DNA of 64,000 nt from Pseudomonas sp. DTU_2021_1001937_2_SI_NGA_ILE_001 (GCF_032463525.1 NZ_CP135971.1:3844001-3908000), one strand, 5' to 3'. Counted from the stretch's first letter, positions 46,227 through 55,425 are shown. Program-made: numbers and translations. The notes: a model not told the origin generated them from the sequence alone.

Positions 46227-47528
46227 ATGCGCGTTCTGGTTCTTGGTAGTGGTGTGATCGGTACGACCAGTGCCTATTATCTGGCCCGCGAGGGCATGCA
46301 GGTGACCGTGGTCGACCGCCAGAACGCCGTGGCCATGGAAACCAGCTTCGCCAACGCCGGCCAGGTGTCGCCAGGCTACGCCTCGCCCTGGGCGGCGCCG
46401 GGCATTCCGCTCAAGGCCATGAAGTGGCTGCTGCAGCGCCATGCGCCGCTGGCCATCAAGCTCACCGGCCAGCTCGACCAGTACCTGTGGATGGCGCAGA
46501 TGCTGCGCAACTGCACCGCCAGCCGCTATGCGGTGAACAAGGAGCGCATGGTGCGCCTGTCCGAGTACAGTCGCGACTGCCTCGACGAACTGCGTGCCGA
46601 GACCGGCATCGCCTACGAGGCGCGCCAGCTGGGCACCACCCAGCTGTTCCGCACTCAGGAGCAACTCGACAACGCCGCCAAGGACATTGCCGTGCTGCAG
46701 CAGTCCGGCGTGCCCTACGAGCTGCTCGACCGCGACGGCATCGCCCGCGTCGAGCCGGCCCTGGCCGGCGTGGTCGGCAAGCTCAGCGGCGCATTGCGCC
46801 TGCCCAACGACCAGACCGGCGACTGCCAGCTGTTCACCACCCGCCTGGCCGAAATGGCCACCAACCTGGGCGTGGAGTTCCGCTACGGGCAGAACATCGA
46901 GCGCATCGACTTCGCTGGCGACCGCATCAATGGCGTGTGGATCAACGGCAAGCTGGAAACTGCCGACCGCTACGTACTGGCGCTGGGCAGCTATTCGCCG
47001 CAACTGCTCAAGCCGCTGGGCATCAAGGCCCCGGTCTACCCGCTCAAGGGCTACTCGCTGACCGTGCCGATCACCCAGGGCGACATGGCGCCGACCTCGA
47101 CCATTCTCGACGAAACCTACAAGGTGGCGATCACCCGCTTCGACAACCGCATCCGCGTGGGCGGCATGGCGGAAATCGCCGGTTTCGACCTGTCGCTCAA
47201 CCCGCGGCGTCGCGAAACGCTGGAGATGATCGTCGACGATCTCTATCCTCACGGCGGCGACCTGAGCCAGGCCAGTTTCTGGACCGGCCTGCGCCCGGCG
47301 ACCCCGGACGGCACGCCCATCGTGGGCGCCACCCCGTACCGCAATCTGTTCCTCAACACCGGCCACGGCACCCTGGGCTGGACCATGGCGTGTGGCTCCG
47401 GTCGCCTGCTGGCCGACCTGATCGTGCGCAAGAGCCCGCAGATCAGCGCCGAGGGCCTGGACATCTACCGCTACGGCAATCACAAGGAGAACGCACGACA
47501 TGTCAATCCAGCGCCTGCACACCAATGA
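46227..47528 (+). CDS. dadA: D-amino acid dehydrogenase small subunit
   Basis: A 433-residue membrane-associated flavoenzyme oxidising D-alanine to pyruvate and ammonia, feeding electrons to the respiratory chain. The FAD motif is [20 protein letters not shown] (residues 3-22). [19 protein letters not shown] near the C-terminus is characteristic. The ATG at 46227 has GAGG eight bases upstream. First gene of dadA-ridA-dadX, overlapping ridA by 29 bases. Confidence 0.97.
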   Translation: MRVLVLGSGVIGTTSAYYLAREGMQVTVVDRQNAVAMETSFANAGQVSPGYASPWAAPGIPLKAMKWLLQRHAPLAIKLTGQLDQYLWMAQMLRNCTASRYAVNKERMVRLSEYSRDCLDELRAETGIAYEARQLGTTQLFRTQEQLDNAAKDIAVLQQSGVPYELLDRDGIARVEPALAGVVGKLSGALRLPNDQTGDCQLFTTRLAEMATNLGVEFRYGQNIERIDFAGDRINGVWINGKLETADRYVLALGSYSPQLLKPLGIKAPVYPLKGYSLTVPITQGDMAPTSTILDETYKVAITRFDNRIRVGGMAEIAGFDLSLNPRRRETLEMIVDDLYPHGGDLSQASFWTGLRPATPDGTPIVGATPYRNLFLNTGHGTLGWTMACGSGRLLADLIVRKSPQISAEGLDIYRYGNHKENARHVNPAPAHQ

Positions 47529-47853
47529 ACGCATGAGCCAGGTGGTGGTGCACAACGGCACCGTCTACCTGGCTGGCCAGGTAGGCGATGACCTGACGGC
47601 CGGTATCGAGCAGCAGACCCGCGAGACCCTGGCGGCCATCGAGCGTTTGCTGGACGAGGCGGGCACTGACAAGACCCGTCTGCTTTCGGTGACCATCTAC
47701 CTCAAGGACATCGACGCCCACTTCGCTGGCATGAACAGCGTCTGGGATCAGTGGCTGCCCGCTGGTGTCGCGCCCGCCCGTGCCACCGTCGAAGCCAAGC
47801 TGTGCGAGCCGGAAATCCTCGTCGAGCTGTCGGTCACCGCCGCGCTGCCGTAA
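47500..47853 (+). CDS. RidA-family deaminase of the dad operon
   Basis: A 117-residue RidA-like protein ([40 protein letters not shown]). It starts inside the end of dadA with AAGGAG ten bases upstream, so translation is coupled. D-amino acid oxidation makes 2-imino acids, the substrate class of RidA proteins, so a role in hydrolysing 2-iminopropanoate is a fitting inference. Confidence 0.92.
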   Translation: MSIQRLHTNERMSQVVVHNGTVYLAGQVGDDLTAGIEQQTRETLAAIERLLDEAGTDKTRLLSVTIYLKDIDAHFAGMNSVWDQWLPAGVAPARATVEAKLCEPEILVELSVTAALP

Positions 47854-47890
47854 CCACTCCTTTGCCTTTACCACACAAGAAAGCCTGACC

Positions 47891-48964
47891 ATGCGCCCAG
47901 CCCGTGCCCTCATCGACCTCCAGGCCCTGCGCCACAACTACCGGCTGGCCCGCCAGCACGCCGGGGCCAAGGCCCTGGCGGTGATCAAGGCCGACGCCTA
48001 TGGTCATGGTGCGGTGCGCGTGGCCGAGGCCCTGCAGGGCGAGGCCGATGGTTATGCAGTGGCCTGCATCGAGGAAGCCCTGGAACTGCGCGCCGCTGGC
48101 ATCCAGGGGCCGATCCTGTTGCTCGAAGGCTTTTTCGAAGCCGACGAGCTGGAACTGATCGTCGAACACGACCTGTGGTGCGTGGTGCATGCTTTGTGGC
48201 AGGTCGAGGCCATCGAGCGCGCGGCGTTGGGCAAGCCGCTCAACCTATGGCTCAAGCTCGACAGCGGCATGCACCGGGTGGGGCTGTTTCCGGCCGAGTA
48301 CCCGGCGGCTTACCAGCGCCTGCTGACCAGCGGCAAGGCGGCGCAGATCACCCTGATGACCCACTTCGCCCGTGCCGATGAGCTGGACTGCCCGCGCAGC
48401 GAAGAGCAACTGGCGGTGTTCCAGGCCGCCACCCAAGGGCTGAACGCACCGACCAGCCTGAACAACTCGCCAGCCTTGCTGGGCTGGCCGCAGATCAAGA
48501 GCGATTGGGTACGCCCCGGCATCATGCTCTACGGCGCCACACCCTTCGACCGCCCGCAGCCCCTGGCCGACCAGTTGCGTGCGGTGATGACCCTGGAGTC
48601 GAAGGTCATCAACCTGCGTGAGCTGCCGGCCGGTGAGCCGGTGGGTTACGGCGCCACCTACATCACCGAGCGGCCAAGCCGCATCGGCGTGGTGGCCATG
48701 GGGTATGCCGATGGCTACCCGCGTCACGCGCCCACCGGTACGCCGGTGATCATCGACGGCCAGCGCAGCCGCCTGCTGGGGCGCGTGTCGATGGACATGC
48801 TGTGCGTCGACCTCACTCACCTGCCACAGGCCGGCCTCGGCAGCCGGGTGGAGTTCTGGGGGCCGAACCTGTCGGCCAGCGAAGTCGCCGCCCAGGCCGG
48901 CGCTATCCCTTACCAGCTGTTCTGCAACCTCAAGCGCGTACCGCGCCTGTACGCCGACGACTGA
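47891..48964 (+). CDS. dadX: Catabolic alanine racemase
   Basis: A 357-residue PLP racemase converting L- to D-alanine for DadA. The PLP lysine is K33 in [10 protein letters not shown]. The second catalytic base is the tyrosine in GYGATYIT (about residue 253), with [10 protein letters not shown] between. It follows the ridA-type gene by 37 bases. Position in dadA-ridA-dadX marks the catabolic rather than the biosynthetic (Alr) paralogue. Confidence 0.95.
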   Translation: MRPARALIDLQALRHNYRLARQHAGAKALAVIKADAYGHGAVRVAEALQGEADGYAVACIEEALELRAAGIQGPILLLEGFFEADELELIVEHDLWCVVHALWQVEAIERAALGKPLNLWLKLDSGMHRVGLFPAEYPAAYQRLLTSGKAAQITLMTHFARADELDCPRSEEQLAVFQAATQGLNAPTSLNNSPALLGWPQIKSDWVRPGIMLYGATPFDRPQPLADQLRAVMTLESKVINLRELPAGEPVGYGATYITERPSRIGVVAMGYADGYPRHAPTGTPVIIDGQRSRLLGRVSMDMLCVDLTHLPQAGLGSRVEFWGPNLSASEVAAQAGAIPYQLFCNLKRVPRLYADD

Positions 48965-48971
48965 TCCTGCC

Positions 48972-48989
48972 CGGGCCGTAAACGGCCCG
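48972..48989 (+). terminator. Hairpin after dadX
   Basis: CGGGCCGT-AA-ACGGCCCG followed by ACTGTTGT, eight bases after the dadX stop. The tail is only partly T-rich. Confidence 0.6.
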
Positions 48990-49229
48990 ACTGTTGTAAA
49001 TATTGAACGCTGTTGCCATGATGCCCCGGTCTCGACTTTAACCTCAGGCTTCGTGCGAGTGTGCCTGCGTGTCGATCATGCTGCGATCGAAGGCGATCCG
49101 AAGAGATCGTGCAGCAAGGGAGCATAACGCCCAGTGTGGGATGCCCAGCCCGGGCCAGGTTCGCCTGTGCCTGCCCAGGGCGATGACGCGCGTGCCGTAC
49201 GAGGCCTCCGAACCTGGAGGAGTGCCGAA

Positions 49230-49778
49230 TTGGACGTCGGTGAGCGACTGCAACACATCCGTAAGCTCAAGGGCCTGTCCCAACGCGAACTGGCCAAGCG
49301 GGCCGGCGTGACCAACAGCACCATTTCCATGATCGAGAAGAACAGCGTCAGCCCGTCGATCAGTTCGCTGCGCAAGGTGCTCGGCGGCATTCCGATGTCG
49401 ATGGTCGAGTTCTTTTCCGAGGAAATGCAGCCGGACAACACCACCCAGGTGGTCTACAAGCCCGCTGAACTGTTGGATATCTCCGACGGTGCAGTGACCA
49501 TGAAGCTGGTGGGCAAGTCGCACCAGGGCCGGGCCATCGCCTTTCTCACCGAGACCTACCCGCCCGGCGCCGACACTGGCGAAGAAATGCTGGTGCATGA
49601 AGGCGAAGAGACCGGCATCCTCATCGAAGGCCGCCTGGAGCTGATCGTCGGCGCCGACACCTACCTGCTGGAAGTGGGCGACAGCTACTACTTCGAAAGC
49701 AGCCGCCCGCATCGTTTCCGCAACCCCTTCGACACTCCGGCGCGACTGATCAGCGCAGCCACGCCGGCGAATTTCTGA
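49230..49778 (+). CDS. pauR: XRE-cupin regulator of polyamine catabolism (PauR/PuuR)
   Basis: A 182-residue regulator: XRE helix-turn-helix (residues 1-60, LSQRELAKRAGVTNSTISMI) and a C-terminal cupin (about 110-180, HEGEETGILIEGRLELIVG). It most likely starts at a TTG (49230), which has GGAGG nine bases upstream and gives the usual 182 residues; the upstream frame to 49134 is not homologous. In P. aeruginosa the gene in this place, PauR, represses polyamine genes including kauB/pauC. Confidence 0.9.
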   Translation: MDVGERLQHIRKLKGLSQRELAKRAGVTNSTISMIEKNSVSPSISSLRKVLGGIPMSMVEFFSEEMQPDNTTQVVYKPAELLDISDGAVTMKLVGKSHQGRAIAFLTETYPPGADTGEEMLVHEGEETGILIEGRLELIVGADTYLLEVGDSYYFESSRPHRFRNPFDTPARLISAATPANF

Positions 49779-49790
49779 CCCCTTGCGGCC

Positions 49791-49812
49791 AGGCCCCGGT
49801 AAACCGGGGCCT
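49791..49812 (+). terminator. Hairpin after pauR
   Basis: AGGCCCCGG-TAAA-CCGGGGCCT, perfect 9-base arms, 13 bases after the stop. No T tract follows. Confidence 0.6.
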
Positions 49813-49957
49813 GTCGGGTATTGATCTACGGCAAGGGTAATAACCCTTCGCGATGTAGGGCCGTTCCGGGTCTGCGGGCGCGTCGTTATACTTTGCGCCT
49901 GCTCGCAGCGCCTGAACGCCGTGGCGAGCCTGACCAGCCACCAGTGAGGGTGAACGC

Positions 49958-50380
49958 GTGAACCTGACAAGACTATGCCTGGCCCTGGCCGCCACCCTGT
50001 CACTGCTGCCGCTGGGCCTGCAGGCGGCGACCAGTGACGAGATCGCCAAGCGCCTCGAACCGGTGGGCAAGGTGTGCATCCAGGGCCAGGAATGTGCGGG
50101 GGTGGCGGTGAGCGCCGCTGCCGGTGGTGCCGGCGCGGCCCGCCCGGCGCAGGACATCATCGCCAAGCACTGCACCGCCTGCCACAGCGTCGGCCTGATG
50201 GACGCGCCGAAGATCGGCGACAGTGCCGCCTGGAAAGCCCGCGCCGACAAGGAAGGCGGCCTCGACGGCCTGTTGGCCAAAGCCATCACCGGCATCAACA
50301 CCATGCCGCCGAAGGGCACCTGTGGCGACTGCTCCGATGAAGAGCTGAAGGCCGCGATCCAGAAGATGTCCGGGTTGTAA
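49958..50380 (+). CDS. cycB: Cytochrome c5 family protein
   Basis: A 140-residue exported monohaem cytochrome. It has a signal peptide (LCLALAATLSLLPLGLQAAT), a haem attachment site CTACH (C72, C75, H76), and an axial methionine in NTMPPKG (M116). Extra pairs C40/C46 and C122/C125 (TCGDC) are present; the latter is typical of cytochrome c5. Start is GTG with GAGG upstream. It sits after pauR as in P. aeruginosa. A periplasmic electron carrier. Confidence 0.9.
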   Translation: MNLTRLCLALAATLSLLPLGLQAATSDEIAKRLEPVGKVCIQGQECAGVAVSAAAGGAGAARPAQDIIAKHCTACHSVGLMDAPKIGDSAAWKARADKEGGLDGLLAKAITGINTMPPKGTCGDCSDEELKAAIQKMSGL

Positions 50381-50464
50381 CCGGCTTGCCTCCCTGGGCG
50401 TGGCTGATACCCGCGAGGATCGGCTTCAGCGCCAATACTGTTCAGTTAGTCGGTATGTGGCTTG

Positions 50465-50554
50465 GTGGGAGCGGCTTTAGCCGAGAAAGCGCCAGGAAAT
50501 TCACCGCATCTGTTGTGAACATGCGGTCGCTTCGCGGCTGAAGCCGCTCCTACC
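50465..50554. repeat. REPIN, near-copy of the one at 43.6 kb
   Basis: GTGGGAGCGGCTTTAGCCGAG ... CAGGAAATTCACCGCATCTG ... CGCTTCGCGGCTGAAGCCG-CTCCTAC. The spacer and both arms match the 43569-43654 element with a handful of changes. Confidence 0.88.
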
Positions 50555-50573
50555 GGTCAGGCACCTGGCATGG

Positions 50574-52502
50574 TCAAGCATGCCCCGTCGTGTTGTGCAG
50601 CCCCGCCAGCAGCAGCCGTTGCAGCAATTCCTCACGCAGCCCGTCCGGGTTGTCCAGGCCCATGCGCCGCAGGTGCTCGGGGTACGCCTCGGGTTCTGGC
50701 GCATCGAGGGTGGCCTTGCCCAATTCCAGTATCTCGGTGAGCTTGAGTTTGCTCTTGAGCCAGTTCAAGGCGCGCAGCAGGTCGCGCTCTTGCGGTTCGA
50801 AATCGCTGCCCAGCGGGTATTCGCTGAACAGCTCTGGATAACCTTCCGCCACGGCTTTCAGGCGTTCGGGGGTGTTGTCGGTAAAACGCGGATCGAGGGC
50901 AAAGTCGCGGGGCAGCTTGCCGGCGCGCTGCGCCTGTTCGATCAGGCCGGGTTGGAAGCGTGAGTCGCTGATGTTCAGCAGCCGTTCGATCACCGTGGCA
51001 TCGGTCTGTCCACGCAGGTCGGCAATGCCGTACTCGGTGACCACGATGTCGCGCAGGTGGCGGGGTATGGTGCAGTGCCCATAGGACCAGACGATGTTCG
51101 AGCTGACCTCGCCGCCGGACTCGCGCCAACTGCGCAGGATCAGCACCGAGCGGGCATCCTCCAGGGCGTGGGCCTGGGCCACGAAGTTGTACTGCCCGCC
51201 TACGCCGCTGAGCACCCGACCGTCTTCCAGCTGGTCGGCGGCGGCCGCACCGAGCAGGGTCACGCAGAACGTACTGTTGATGAACCGCGCATCCTTGCGC
51301 TGCAAACGCTTGAGTTCTTCATTGCCGTACAGCTCGTTGATGAAGCTGATGGCGCTCATGTTGAACTGCGCCAGGCGCTCGGCCGGCAACTCGCGCAGCC
51401 GTGCATAGAAACTGCGCGGGCCGAGGAAGAAACCGCCGTGCACCACCACGCCGCCGACGTCTTGCGTTTCGTCGAGCATGCCCATGTCGGCCAGGCGCTG
51501 GCGGTCGAGGTCGGCGTACACCTTGCGGCGCACGATGCCGGCATCGGCCAGGGCCAGCAGGCCGTTGACGAACATCTCGCTGCAGCCGTACAGGCCCTGG
51601 GCAAAGGGTGCGGTGCCGCCTTCACGGTCGATCATCACCTGCCAGTTGCTCATGTTCAGCTCGCCCAGCAACCGGGTGTAGCTGTGGTTGTCGCCTTGCC
51701 GGGCCAGCAGCGCAGCAGTCAGCGCGTCGCCCATCGAGCCGATGCCGATCTGCAGGGTGCCGCCGTCGCGCACCAGTGTGCTGGCATGCAGGCCGATGAA
51801 GTGGTCCTGCAGGCCCACCGGCATGTTCGGGGTGGAAAACAGCGTGCTGCGCTCCGGCTCGTCGATCAGCAGGTCGAAGGCGGCAATGTCCAGCTCGGAA
51901 TCGCCGGGCATGTAGGGCAGGTCGGCATGCACCTGGCCGACCACCAGGATGGTTTCCCCGGCGGTGCGGCGCTTGGCGACCAGCGGCAGCAGGTCGAGGG
52001 TCACGTCGGGGTTGCAGCTCAGACTCAGGCAGCCGGGCCGCTGCGGGTCGGCGGCCACCAGCTGGGCGATCAGGTTCAGGCCCTTGGCGTTGATGTCCCG
52101 TGCGGCGTGGCTGTAGTTGCTGCTGACGTAGTCCTGCTGCGCCGGCACGCTGTCGAGCAGGCTGCCGGGCTGCATGAAGAACTGCTCGACGCGGATGTTC
52201 GGCGGCAGGCGGTCGCGGCGCAGGTCGGCCAGGTAGTCCAGCTCCGGGTAGTCGCCGAACACCCGCTCCAGAAAGGGTTCGAGAAAGCGTGCCTGCAAGC
52301 CTTCGCCGGGCGTGGGGCGGCCCAGGCTCAGCGCGGTGTAGATCGTCAGCTGCCGCTCGGGCAGCTCGCGGATGCGGCGGTACAGCGCGTTGACGAAGGT
52401 ATTGGGCTTGCCCAGGCCCAGCGGCATGCCCAGGTGAATGTGTGCAGGCAGGTGGTCCAGCACATGGTCGACGGCGCGCTCGATGGAGCAGGATTGCAGC
52501 AT
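50574..52502 (-). CDS. Acetyl-CoA hydrolase/transferase family protein
   Basis: A 642-residue protein of the CoA-transferase superfamily. The N-terminal acetyl-CoA hydrolase/transferase domain covers about the first 480 residues (LGMPLGLGKPNTFVNALYRR; IGIGSMGDALTAALLARQGD). The conserved C-terminal part has VLSGVGGQYNFVAQAHAL and YGIADLRGQTDA. AGGAG seven bases before the ATG at 52502 fixes the start; an in-frame ATG 14 codons upstream has no SD. It probably moves CoA between acetate and other acyl groups. Substrate unknown. Confidence 0.87.
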   Translation of the reverse strand: MLQSCSIERAVDHVLDHLPAHIHLGMPLGLGKPNTFVNALYRRIRELPERQLTIYTALSLGRPTPGEGLQARFLEPFLERVFGDYPELDYLADLRRDRLPPNIRVEQFFMQPGSLLDSVPAQQDYVSSNYSHAARDINAKGLNLIAQLVAADPQRPGCLSLSCNPDVTLDLLPLVAKRRTAGETILVVGQVHADLPYMPGDSELDIAAFDLLIDEPERSTLFSTPNMPVGLQDHFIGLHASTLVRDGGTLQIGIGSMGDALTAALLARQGDNHSYTRLLGELNMSNWQVMIDREGGTAPFAQGLYGCSEMFVNGLLALADAGIVRRKVYADLDRQRLADMGMLDETQDVGGVVVHGGFFLGPRSFYARLRELPAERLAQFNMSAISFINELYGNEELKRLQRKDARFINSTFCVTLLGAAAADQLEDGRVLSGVGGQYNFVAQAHALEDARSVLILRSWRESGGEVSSNIVWSYGHCTIPRHLRDIVVTEYGIADLRGQTDATVIERLLNISDSRFQPGLIEQAQRAGKLPRDFALDPRFTDNTPERLKAVAEGYPELFSEYPLGSDFEPQERDLLRALNWLKSKLKLTEILELGKATLDAPEPEAYPEHLRRMGLDNPDGLREELLQRLLLAGLHNTTGHA

Positions 52503-52577
52503 CCGGGCTCTCCTGACGGAAAAGGAATGCAGCTTGGACTGCATCGAGCGGGTATTTGCTGCATGGTCGGCTCAGGG

Positions 52578-52653
52578 CTTCCCGGCTGAAGCCGGTCCTA
52601 CAGGGCGAGGACCGGCCTGCGGGGCACTCGGTTAGGGACGGTTTCAGCCGGGA
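52578..52653. repeat. Inverted pair of REP elements
   Basis: CTTCCCGGCTGAAGCCGG-TCCTAC (52578-52601) and the inverted GTTAGGGACGGTTTCAGCCG-GGA (52631-52653). The second copy runs into the 3' end of the DUF gene at 52644 and supplies its stop codon. Confidence 0.8.
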
Positions 52654-52898
52654 TCAACGGCCAGGCTGGCGGATGCAGGCCACTGGTCGAGCACCCGGTC
52701 CAGCGCCTGATGGGCCTGGGTGATCAAGTGCATGCCAGCCAGGGCCAGGTGGCGCTGCGGGCCTTGCAGGTTGTCGGCGCTTTCGACGGTGGTGGCGGTG
52801 GCGCAACGCAGCAGCTCGACGGCGTGGGCGATGCGGCATTCGAGGAGGGTCAGCAGGTCGGGTGAGATGGGTGGGTCTGGAACCAGCTTCTTGGTCAT
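52644..52898 (-). CDS. Small DUF3077/DUF6124-like protein
   Basis: An 84-residue protein beginning MTKKLVPDPPISPDLLTLLE with a mostly helical remainder (IAHAVELLRCATATTVESAD; AGMHLITQAHQALDRVLDQW). The start MTKxVPDPP is typical of a Pseudomonas-specific small-protein family usually labelled DUF3077 or DUF6124; function unknown. AGGGA lies seven bases before the ATG. A long structured leader precedes it. The last codons CCC GGC TGA come from a REP element, so the natural C-terminus may have been altered. Confidence 0.72.
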   Translation of the reverse strand: MTKKLVPDPPISPDLLTLLECRIAHAVELLRCATATTVESADNLQGPQRHLALAGMHLITQAHQALDRVLDQWPASASLAVDPG

Positions 52899-53110
52899 GA
52901 CATTTTCCCTTGGCTAAGGCCACCCAGGGTTCGCTGCTAAACAAACAGAGGGTGGCGGCTTCGTCGCGGGTTAGCAGACCGGGGAAAAATGCCAAAAGAC
53001 CGGCGCACCCGAAGGTGCCCCGCGCGAAGCCGCCATAAGCGGTCCGTGCGTGACATTTTCCTGAGTCGGGCTGCTAAACCCGATCGCTGATGTTCAGCGA
53101 CGAAGGCAGC
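52899..53110 (-). promoter_or_regulatory. Candidate structured leader RNA before the DUF gene
   Basis: Read leftward, this gene-free stretch has a perfect TCGCTGA-N3-TCAGCGA hairpin (53084-53100). A long-range stem follows: CTGCTAAACCCG (53071-53082) pairs with CGGGTTAGCAG (52967-52977) apart from one bulged base. Inside lies a GCACC-UUCG-GGUGC tetraloop hairpin (53005-53018). A third copy CTGCTAA (52934-52940) can compete for the same 52967-52977 segment and sits about 35 bases before the start codon. The sequence TGACATTTTCC occurs twice (52898 and 53051). This looks like a switching leader. Confidence 0.55.
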
Positions 53111-53237
53111 CTAGTCAGGGGCATTTGCACACGCAAGGGTCGGCGATTCTCTCGGAAATTTCCTTCAAGAGATAGAGAGGCATCTTGCAATTACGCCCCT
53201 CAATCAGCGCCCTTGGTCGGGCTTCCGCCACCAGAAG
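53111..53237. other. Intergenic remainder with no gene seen
   Basis: This stretch between the candidate leader and the REP before rep holds no convincing frame. The promoter driving the leader should lie here. I found no clear -35/-10 pair; AT-rich GGAAATTTCC is an isolated 10-base palindrome (53154-53163). Confidence 0.45.
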
Positions 53238-53262
53238 CTTCCCGGCTGAAGCCGGTCCTACA
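53238..53262. repeat. Single REP element at the 3' end of rep
   Basis: CTTCCCGGCTGAAGCCGG-TCCTAC, identical to the unit at 52578, followed by GCGAAAAGGCC, 27 bases from the rep stop codon. Confidence 0.75.
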
Positions 53263-53288
53263 GCGAAAAGGCCTACCGGCCCGGTCGC

Positions 53289-55298
53289 CTAGCGCTTGAG
53301 CATGGCGCGGATATCGGCCAGGGCGTTATTGCCGCGGGCCGCCTTGACCTCGACCGGGGCTTCTTCCAGGCCTTCCCAGGCCAGGTCGTCAGGGGGCAGC
53401 TCGTTGAGGAAGCGGCTGGGCGTGCAGTCGATGATCTCGCCGTACTGCTTGCGCTTGGCTGCGAAGGTGAAGGCCAGGGTCTGGCGGGCTCGGGTGATGC
53501 CCACGTAGGCCAGGCGGCGTTCCTCCTCGATGGTGTCGGCCTCGATGCTGGAGCGGTGCGGGAGGATTTCCTCTTCCATGCCCATGATGAACACGTAGGG
53601 AAACTCCAGGCCCTTGGAGGCGTGAAGGGTCATCATCTGCACACCTTCGGCGCCTTCTTCCTCTTCCTGCTGGCGTTCGAGCATGTCACGCAACACCAGC
53701 TTGCCGATCGCCTCTTCGATTGTCATCTCGCCATCTTCGTCTTTTTCCAAGGTGTTCTTCAGCGCCTCGATGAGGAACCACACGTTGCCCATGCGGTAGT
53801 CGGCGGCCTTGTCGCTGGAGCTGTTCTGGCGAATCCAGTTCTCGTAGTCGATGTCCATGACCATGCTGCGCAGCGCGGCGATGGGGTCGTTCTGCGCGCA
53901 TTGCTGGCGCACGCCGTCCATCCAGCGCTTGAAGCGTTGCAGGCGCTCGGTGTAACGCGAATCGAGGTGCTCGCCCAGGCCCAGTTCCTCGGTGGCCGCG
54001 TACATCGAGATCTTGCGCTCGGAGGCGTAGTTGCCGAGCTTTTCCAGGGTGGTGGAGCCGATTTCCCGGCGCGGCACGTTGATCACCCGCAAGAAAGCGT
54101 TGTCGTCGTCCGGGTTCACCAGCAGGCGGAAGTAGGACATCAAGTCCTTCACTTCCTGGCGGCTGAAGAAGCTGGTGCCGCCCGATAGTCGATACGGCAC
54201 CTGGTGGTGCTGCAGCTTCAGCTCGATCAGCTTGGCCTGGTAGTTGCCCCGGTAGAGAATGGCGAAGTCGCTGTAGGGCCGGTCGGTGCGCAGGTGCAGG
54301 GTGAGGATTTCCATCGCCACCCGTTCGGCTTCGGCCTCTTCGTTGCGGCAGCGGATCACGCGGATCTCGTCGCCGTGGCCCATTTCCGACCACAGTTGCT
54401 TCTCGAAGGCATGGGGATTGTTGGCGATCAGCACGTTGGCGCAGCGCAGGATGCGGCTGGTAGAGCGGTAGTTCTGCTCGAGCATCACCACCTTCAGCGA
54501 CGGGTAGTCTTCCTTGAGCAGCATCAGGTTTTCCGGCCGCGCTCCGCGCCAGGCGTAGATCGACTGGTCATCGTCGCCGACCACGGTGAACTGGTTGCGT
54601 GTGCCGATGAGCATCTTCACCAGCAGGTACTGGCTGGCGTTGGTGTCCTGGTATTCGTCGACCAGCAGGTAGCGCACGCGGTTCTGCCACTTCTCCAGAA
54701 TGTCGGCGTGCTCCTGGAACAGCTTGACCGGCAGCAGGATCAGGTCGTCGAAGTCCAGCGCGTTGTAGGCCTTGAGGGTGCGCTGGTAGTGGGCATAGAC
54801 GATGGCGGCGGTCTGTTCCTTGGGGCCACGGGCATTGGCCAGGGCTTCTTCGGGCAGGATCAGGTCGTTCTTCCAGGCACCGATGATGTTCTTGATCTCG
54901 TCGACGCCGTCGTCGCCGGCGTACTCCTTCTGCATGATGTCGGTCAGCAGGGACTTGATGTCGCCCTCGTCGAAGATCGAGAAGCCCGGCTTGTAGCCCA
55001 GCCGCGCATGTTCCTTGCGGATGATGTTCAGGCCAAGGTTGTGGAAGGTCGAGACCGTCAGGCCGCGCCCCTCGCCCTTGCGCAACAGGGTACCGACCCG
55101 CTCTTTCATCTCCCGCGCGGCCTTGTTGGTGAAGGTCATGGCCACGATGTACTGGGCACGGATGCCGCAGTTCTGGATGAGATGGGCGATCTTGCGCGTG
55201 ATCACGCTGGTCTTGCCGGAACCGGCGCCGGCGAGCACCAGGAGCGGGCCGCCGACGTAGTTCACGGCTTCCTGCTGCCGGGGGTTGAGTCGGGACAT
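53289..55298 (-). CDS. rep: ATP-dependent DNA helicase Rep
   Basis: A 669-residue SF1A 3'-5' helicase that clears proteins ahead of replication forks. Walker A AGAGSGKTSV (about 27-36), motif II LLVDEYQDTN, motif III VVGDDDQSIYAWRGA, motif VI AYVGITRARQ. The ATG at 55298 (MSRLNPRQQEAVNYV) gives the family length. Confidence 0.97.
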   Translation of the reverse strand: MSRLNPRQQEAVNYVGGPLLVLAGAGSGKTSVITRKIAHLIQNCGIRAQYIVAMTFTNKAAREMKERVGTLLRKGEGRGLTVSTFHNLGLNIIRKEHARLGYKPGFSIFDEGDIKSLLTDIMQKEYAGDDGVDEIKNIIGAWKNDLILPEEALANARGPKEQTAAIVYAHYQRTLKAYNALDFDDLILLPVKLFQEHADILEKWQNRVRYLLVDEYQDTNASQYLLVKMLIGTRNQFTVVGDDDQSIYAWRGARPENLMLLKEDYPSLKVVMLEQNYRSTSRILRCANVLIANNPHAFEKQLWSEMGHGDEIRVIRCRNEEAEAERVAMEILTLHLRTDRPYSDFAILYRGNYQAKLIELKLQHHQVPYRLSGGTSFFSRQEVKDLMSYFRLLVNPDDDNAFLRVINVPRREIGSTTLEKLGNYASERKISMYAATEELGLGEHLDSRYTERLQRFKRWMDGVRQQCAQNDPIAALRSMVMDIDYENWIRQNSSSDKAADYRMGNVWFLIEALKNTLEKDEDGEMTIEEAIGKLVLRDMLERQQEEEEGAEGVQMMTLHASKGLEFPYVFIMGMEEEILPHRSSIEADTIEEERRLAYVGITRARQTLAFTFAAKRKQYGEIIDCTPSRFLNELPPDDLAWEGLEEAPVEVKAARGNNALADIRAMLKR

Positions 55299-55425
55299 GG
55301 GAGAGGGCACGAGTCGTATGCGAAATGGCCGGGCATTTTAACAGGCTGGCAATTTTGTGCAGCCTTCCAGGGTTTTGATGCGCCGACCTATCTAAATTTT
55401 TTGGTTTTGTTACATTTGCGCATGG

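Noticed and set aside
51057..52589. 510-residue open frame on the plus strand
   Set aside because: Antisense of the acetyl-CoA hydrolase/transferase gene, with no ribosome-binding site.
52654..52995. 113-residue leftward frame overlapping the DUF3077-like gene in another frame
   Set aside because: Starts at TTG without an SD, runs through the structured leader and then through the real gene out of frame, with an Arg/Pro-rich shadow tail.
52899..53288. tRNA gene or CRISPR array in the long gene-free stretch
   Set aside because: No cloverleaf with a CCA-compatible acceptor and T-loop, and the repeats are too few and irregularly spaced for CRISPR.
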